From contig JAADDM010000109.1 in assembly GCA_013153955.1 (NCBI GenBank), positions 1 to 8,952 of the forward strand: a DNA stretch of 8,952 nt, read 5' to 3'. Shown here one piece after another: positions 6,853 through 8,952 of this stretch. The notes under the pieces were generated by a model, which worked only from the letters and a program-made list of their open reading frames with translations, was not told the origin of the DNA and made no database searches. Position 1 is the first letter of the stretch. Every line of letters starts with the position of its first letter. The DNA comes from Gammaproteobacteria bacterium (GTDB lineage Bacteria; Pseudomonadota; Gammaproteobacteria; Thiomicrospirales; Thiomicrospiraceae). The position numbers were made by a program, and so were the translations under genes.

Positions 6853-8097
6853 ATGCACGCGCCCAAGAATGTAACGGTAAGCCTGTGTCATGCTGTTTTG
6901 CGGGCGGGTTGGGCGGCGTCTGTGCTGGTGGCCAGCGTTTTGCTATTGGCTTTATTTTTTGCCAAGGAGCGCTTGAGTGTAGCCCTTGGGTTGTGGGGGT
7001 GGTTGGGGGTTTCGGTTGCGTTGCTTTTTTTTGCCCTAGGGATAGGTTGGATCGTGCTGCATCCGGCTAGCCGACGGGAGCGGCTTTTGCTGGTTATGCT
7101 ACATACATCGTTGGTTTTTGGTGGGCTTTATTTGTTCTTTCGGTTAATTGAGGTCGCTCTGCCGATCTCCGTCTTGGCGGTTGCGTACGGTTGGAGCTTG
7201 CTCTGGGTGTTTGGGGTTGTGTATTGGATTTCTTCCCGGCCTTGGTGTGTTTTTGGTACTGACGCCCCGGCTTTGGCCGAAATGCTTTTGGAGTCTAAAG
7301 ATTTTAGAGTAGCTTGGGGACGTGATTGTTCTGACCAGCCGGCCGCTTATTTTTCAGAATTTAAATCATTTACTTCTGAAGGGACCCTAAGGTCATGCGC
7401 TGAGCTTGGGATACCGATTTACCACCTTTGGGTGGCTTATGAAGCTTTTTTAGGGCGGATTCCAGTGCAGTGGCTATCGAAGCGGGTGGCTTTGCTTTTT
7501 GAACCACCTGCGTTTTATATGGGAATTAAGCGGATATTAGACATCTTTTTTGTGCTAGTTTCGGCCCCGCTAGTTTTGCCTTTGGGGTTGTTGGTTGCAT
7601 TATTAATCAAGTTAGATTCGCCGGGTCCGGTGCTTTTTGTGCAAACCAGAGTCGGCAAAGACGGCAGACCCTTTTTGATTTACAAGTTCCGCACTATGCT
7701 GGTGGATGTAAAGGGGGAAGCGGCCAAGTTCGCCACCGAGGAGGGTGACAGAATGACACGAATCGGGCGAATTTTAAGAAAGTTTCGGATTGATGAGGTG
7801 CCCCAGTTCTGGAATGTGCTTAAAGGAGAAATGAGTTTAATTGGACCTCGTCCGGAGCTTGTACCCTTTGCCCAGCGGTTCAACAAGACCATTCCCTACT
7901 ATTTTTATCGGCATCGGGTGCGACCGGGGATTACCGGCTGGGCCCAAGTAATGCAGGGTTACGCTGCTAGCGAGGAAGAGACTCGGGCAAAACTAGAGTT
8001 CGACCTTTTTTATGTTAAAAACATTTCATTTTCGTTAGATTATTTAATTTTTTTAAAAACTATTAAAACTGTACTTACTGGATTTGGTGCCAAGTAA
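6853..8097 (+). CDS. Polyprenyl-phosphate hexose-1-phosphate transferase (WbaP/WcaJ-like bacterial sugar transferase)
   Basis: This enzyme starts glycan assembly by moving a sugar-1-phosphate from a nucleotide sugar to undecaprenyl phosphate at the inner membrane. Its 414 residues are somewhat short for the class (about 450-480). Four N-terminal membrane segments lie at roughly 18-37, 43-69, 78-98 and 104-126. A reduced soluble linker follows (130-215), starting with CVFGTDAPALAEML. The catalytic module begins with the re-entrant helix KRILDIFFVLVSAPLVLP (226-243). It continues with SPGPVLFVQTRVGKDGRPF (256-274), YKFRTM (277-282), TRIGRILRKFRIDEVPQFW (302-320) with the D314-E315 pair, MSLIGPRPEL (327-336) and RPGITGWAQV (357-366). 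The tail LEFDLFYVKN is typical. ATG 6853 has no Shine-Dalgarno sequence but follows a -10 box closely. The sugar (Gal, Glc or an amino sugar) cannot be told. It is the last polysaccharide gene before the chromosomal genes. Confidence 0.93.
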   Translation: MHAPKNVTVSLCHAVLRAGWAASVLVASVLLLALFFAKERLSVALGLWGWLGVSVALLFFALGIGWIVLHPASRRERLLLVMLHTSLVFGGLYLFFRLIEVALPISVLAVAYGWSLLWVFGVVYWISSRPWCVFGTDAPALAEMLLESKDFRVAWGRDCSDQPAAYFSEFKSFTSEGTLRSCAELGIPIYHLWVAYEAFLGRIPVQWLSKRVALLFEPPAFYMGIKRILDIFFVLVSAPLVLPLGLLVALLIKLDSPGPVLFVQTRVGKDGRPFLIYKFRTMLVDVKGEAAKFATEEGDRMTRIGRILRKFRIDEVPQFWNVLKGEMSLIGPRPELVPFAQRFNKTIPYYFYRHRVRPGITGWAQVMQGYAASEEETRAKLEFDLFYVKNISFSLDYLIFLKTIKTVLTGFGAK

Positions 8098-8118
8098 GCT
8101 GGAGTAGCAACAAATTTT

Positions 8119-8124
8119 TATACT
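8119..8124 (+). promoter_or_regulatory. -10 box for a leaderless transcript of the hypothetical gene and panB
   Basis: TATACT is a close match to TATAAT and ends six bases before the GTG start at 8131. No Shine-Dalgarno sequence lies between them. At a 17-base spacing no good -35 is present (AAGCTG). It sits 22-27 bases after the phosphotransferase stop and probably drives the core-side genes separately from the polysaccharide cluster. Confidence 0.45.
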
Positions 8125-8130
8125 TGTAAA

Positions 8131-8865
8131 GTGAAGCAAAAGCGGGCGTTTTTCATTCACCTCGACCAAAACTACGCCTCCCGTGTGGCCAAGCACCTTT
8201 TGGGCTTGCCCCATAACGAGGCCTTCGGGGTTTTCTGGGAAGCGTTTTTAAAAGGGGCCAAAGAGGGGCTTTGGATCGCGCCGCCTTCCCCCTTTCACGT
8301 CCTTGAGCTCCACGGCGGTTACCTGCTCCCCACCTTCCGCCGCATGTTCGAGGAGGTCTCGGGAGGCCTTTGGGTGCGCCCCTGGCAGGAGGTCGTCCGG
8401 CGGCAGGCGGAGAGGAGGGGCCTGGTCCTCGAAGACCTTCTCACTTCGGAGGGCTCTTGGGAGCGGCCCGCCGACCTCGACCCGCTTTGGGATCTTTTGG
8501 ACCTCGAGCTCTCAGGCTCGTTCTACGAGCGCACCGAACAGGCGGCCCGCTTTATCGCCGGAAGGCTCGGTCTCGGGGAGGGAGCGTTTCGGCTCCCCTT
8601 CGTGGCCACGCTCTCCCGGCTGCTCGCCTTTCGCTCCCTCGAGGCCGCCCGCAGAGAGCGGCTCGCCGACCTCGTGGATTTGGTGATGGCGGCGACCGTG
8701 GCCCCTTATGCCGACGCGATCGGCACCGACCGCTACCTCAGGGAGGCCCTTCTTCGCCTTGGGCTGCACCAAGCGGCCTACTCCGGCCGGGACCGAGAGG
8801 TTTTGGCCTTCGCTCGCTGGCTTAGGATGAGGCGCGATGAAGCGGAACGTCAAAGCCTTTCGTGA
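8131..8865 (+). CDS. Hypothetical protein, possibly PIN-like nuclease fold, upstream of panB
   Basis: I do not recognise a named family. The 244-residue product has no signal peptide or membrane segment and is GC-rich in clear contrast to the cluster. Three blocks recall PIN-type nucleases. The N-terminal strand IHLDQNYASRV (9-19) carries D12 followed by N14. SPFHVLEL (53-60) carries E59. The C-terminal block ATVAPYADAIGTDRYL (188-203) carries D195 and D200, resembling the ADA..TxD stretch of that fold; D183 precedes it. These acids could form a metal site. The fold assignment is my inference, and the protein is much longer than a VapC toxin (about 130-140 residues). No antitoxin gene is adjacent. 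The GTG start follows a -10 box by six bases, suggesting a leaderless mRNA. The 3' end overlaps panB by 29 bases in another frame, so the two are probably cotranscribed, but that does not show a shared role. Confidence 0.75.
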   Translation: MKQKRAFFIHLDQNYASRVAKHLLGLPHNEAFGVFWEAFLKGAKEGLWIAPPSPFHVLELHGGYLLPTFRRMFEEVSGGLWVRPWQEVVRRQAERRGLVLEDLLTSEGSWERPADLDPLWDLLDLELSGSFYERTEQAARFIAGRLGLGEGAFRLPFVATLSRLLAFRSLEAARRERLADLVDLVMAATVAPYADAIGTDRYLREALLRLGLHQAAYSGRDREVLAFARWLRMRRDEAERQSLS

Positions 8866-8952
8866 ACTAAAGGGCGGACGGATCGTGATGGTGACCGCCT
8901 ACGACTACCCCACCGCCCGCCTCGCCGAGGAGGCCGGGGTGGACGCGATCTT
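8837..8952 (+). CDS. panB: 3-methyl-2-oxobutanoate hydroxymethyltransferase, N-terminal part; runs off the window
   Basis: Thirty-eight full codons are visible from ATG 8837 to the window end. The start MKRNVKAFRELKGG followed by VMVTAYDYPTARLAEEAGVD matches the conserved N-terminus of PanB, where the ITAYDY-type motif begins the first strand of the barrel. PanB transfers a hydroxymethyl group from 5,10-methylenetetrahydrofolate to 2-oxoisovalerate, making ketopantoate, the first committed step to pantothenate and coenzyme A, in the cytoplasm. About 230 residues, including the metal-binding and catalytic part, lie beyond the window. The start lies 29 bases inside the preceding gene, with AGGA at 8824-8827 as a modest ribosome binding site. 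This is an ordinary GC-rich housekeeping gene and marks the chromosomal flank of the polysaccharide locus. Confidence 0.9.
   Translation, partial: MKRNVKAFRELKGGRIVMVTAYDYPTARLAEEAGVDAI

Noticed and set aside
6843..7070. 75-codon frame overlapping the start of the sugar phosphotransferase
   Set aside because: The frame used by the phosphotransferase gives proper membrane segments and continues into the catalytic motifs. This one is a shadow.
8303..8853. Several long alternative frames on both strands over the gene at 8131
   Set aside because: They are low-complexity Arg/Gly/Pro/Ser-rich translations typical of the wrong frame in GC-rich coding DNA.
1..8952. CRISPR array, tRNA, rRNA or defence system
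   Set aside because: No regularly spaced repeats, no tRNA-like T-loop or cloverleaf and no recognisable defence gene were seen on either strand. The PIN-like protein lacks an antitoxin partner.

Overview
The window is part of a cell-surface polysaccharide locus that ends against ordinary chromosomal genes. The two rightmost genes, an unrecognised conserved-type protein and the start of panB, are GC-rich (for example 40 G+C in the 60 bases 8521-8580). The wzm-like permease is very AT-rich (16 in the 60 bases 2401-2460). This contrast, together with several genes that start directly behind a -10 box and an IS481-type transposase relic, would fit a thermophilic Deinococcota bacterium such as a member of the Thermaceae. 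That assignment is an inference from protein style and composition, not from a search. All intact genes are on the + strand.

Layout. (1) 1-737: the C-terminal part of a GT4-type glycosyltransferase that begins outside the window. (2) 738-1870: non-coding debris, then a heavily frameshifted IS481-like transposase. A good sigma70-type promoter lies just behind the relic. (3) 1972-3538: a two-gene ABC polysaccharide exporter, Wzm-like permease then Wzt-like ATPase without the C-terminal sugar-binding domain. (4) 3539-3836: a non-coding spacer. (5) 3837-6154: a UDP-GlcNAc 2-epimerase (wecB type) joined by a TAATG overlap to a WbuB-like GT4 glycosyltransferase. (6) 6155-6852: about 700 bases without a recognisable gene, holding a 22-base palindrome and a hairpin. 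(7) 6853-8097: a polyprenyl-phosphate sugar-1-phosphate transferase with its own promoter. (8) 8131-8952: the GC-rich core side, a PIN-like hypothetical protein overlapping panB by 29 bases.

How the genes work together. The phosphotransferase would load the first sugar phosphate onto undecaprenyl phosphate. The glycosyltransferases extend the chain, and the epimerase supplies UDP-ManNAc as donor or precursor. The Wzm/Wzt pair flips the finished lipid-linked glycan across the inner membrane. The order of sugars cannot be read from this window. The product could be an O-antigen-like glycan, capsule or S-layer-anchoring secondary cell wall polymer.

I did not find a convincing undescribed system. 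The points most worth a second look are the sharp composition changes inside the wecB and wbuB-like genes, the promoter abutting the decayed insertion sequence, the recurring leaderless start architecture, and the PIN-like protein coupled to panB.
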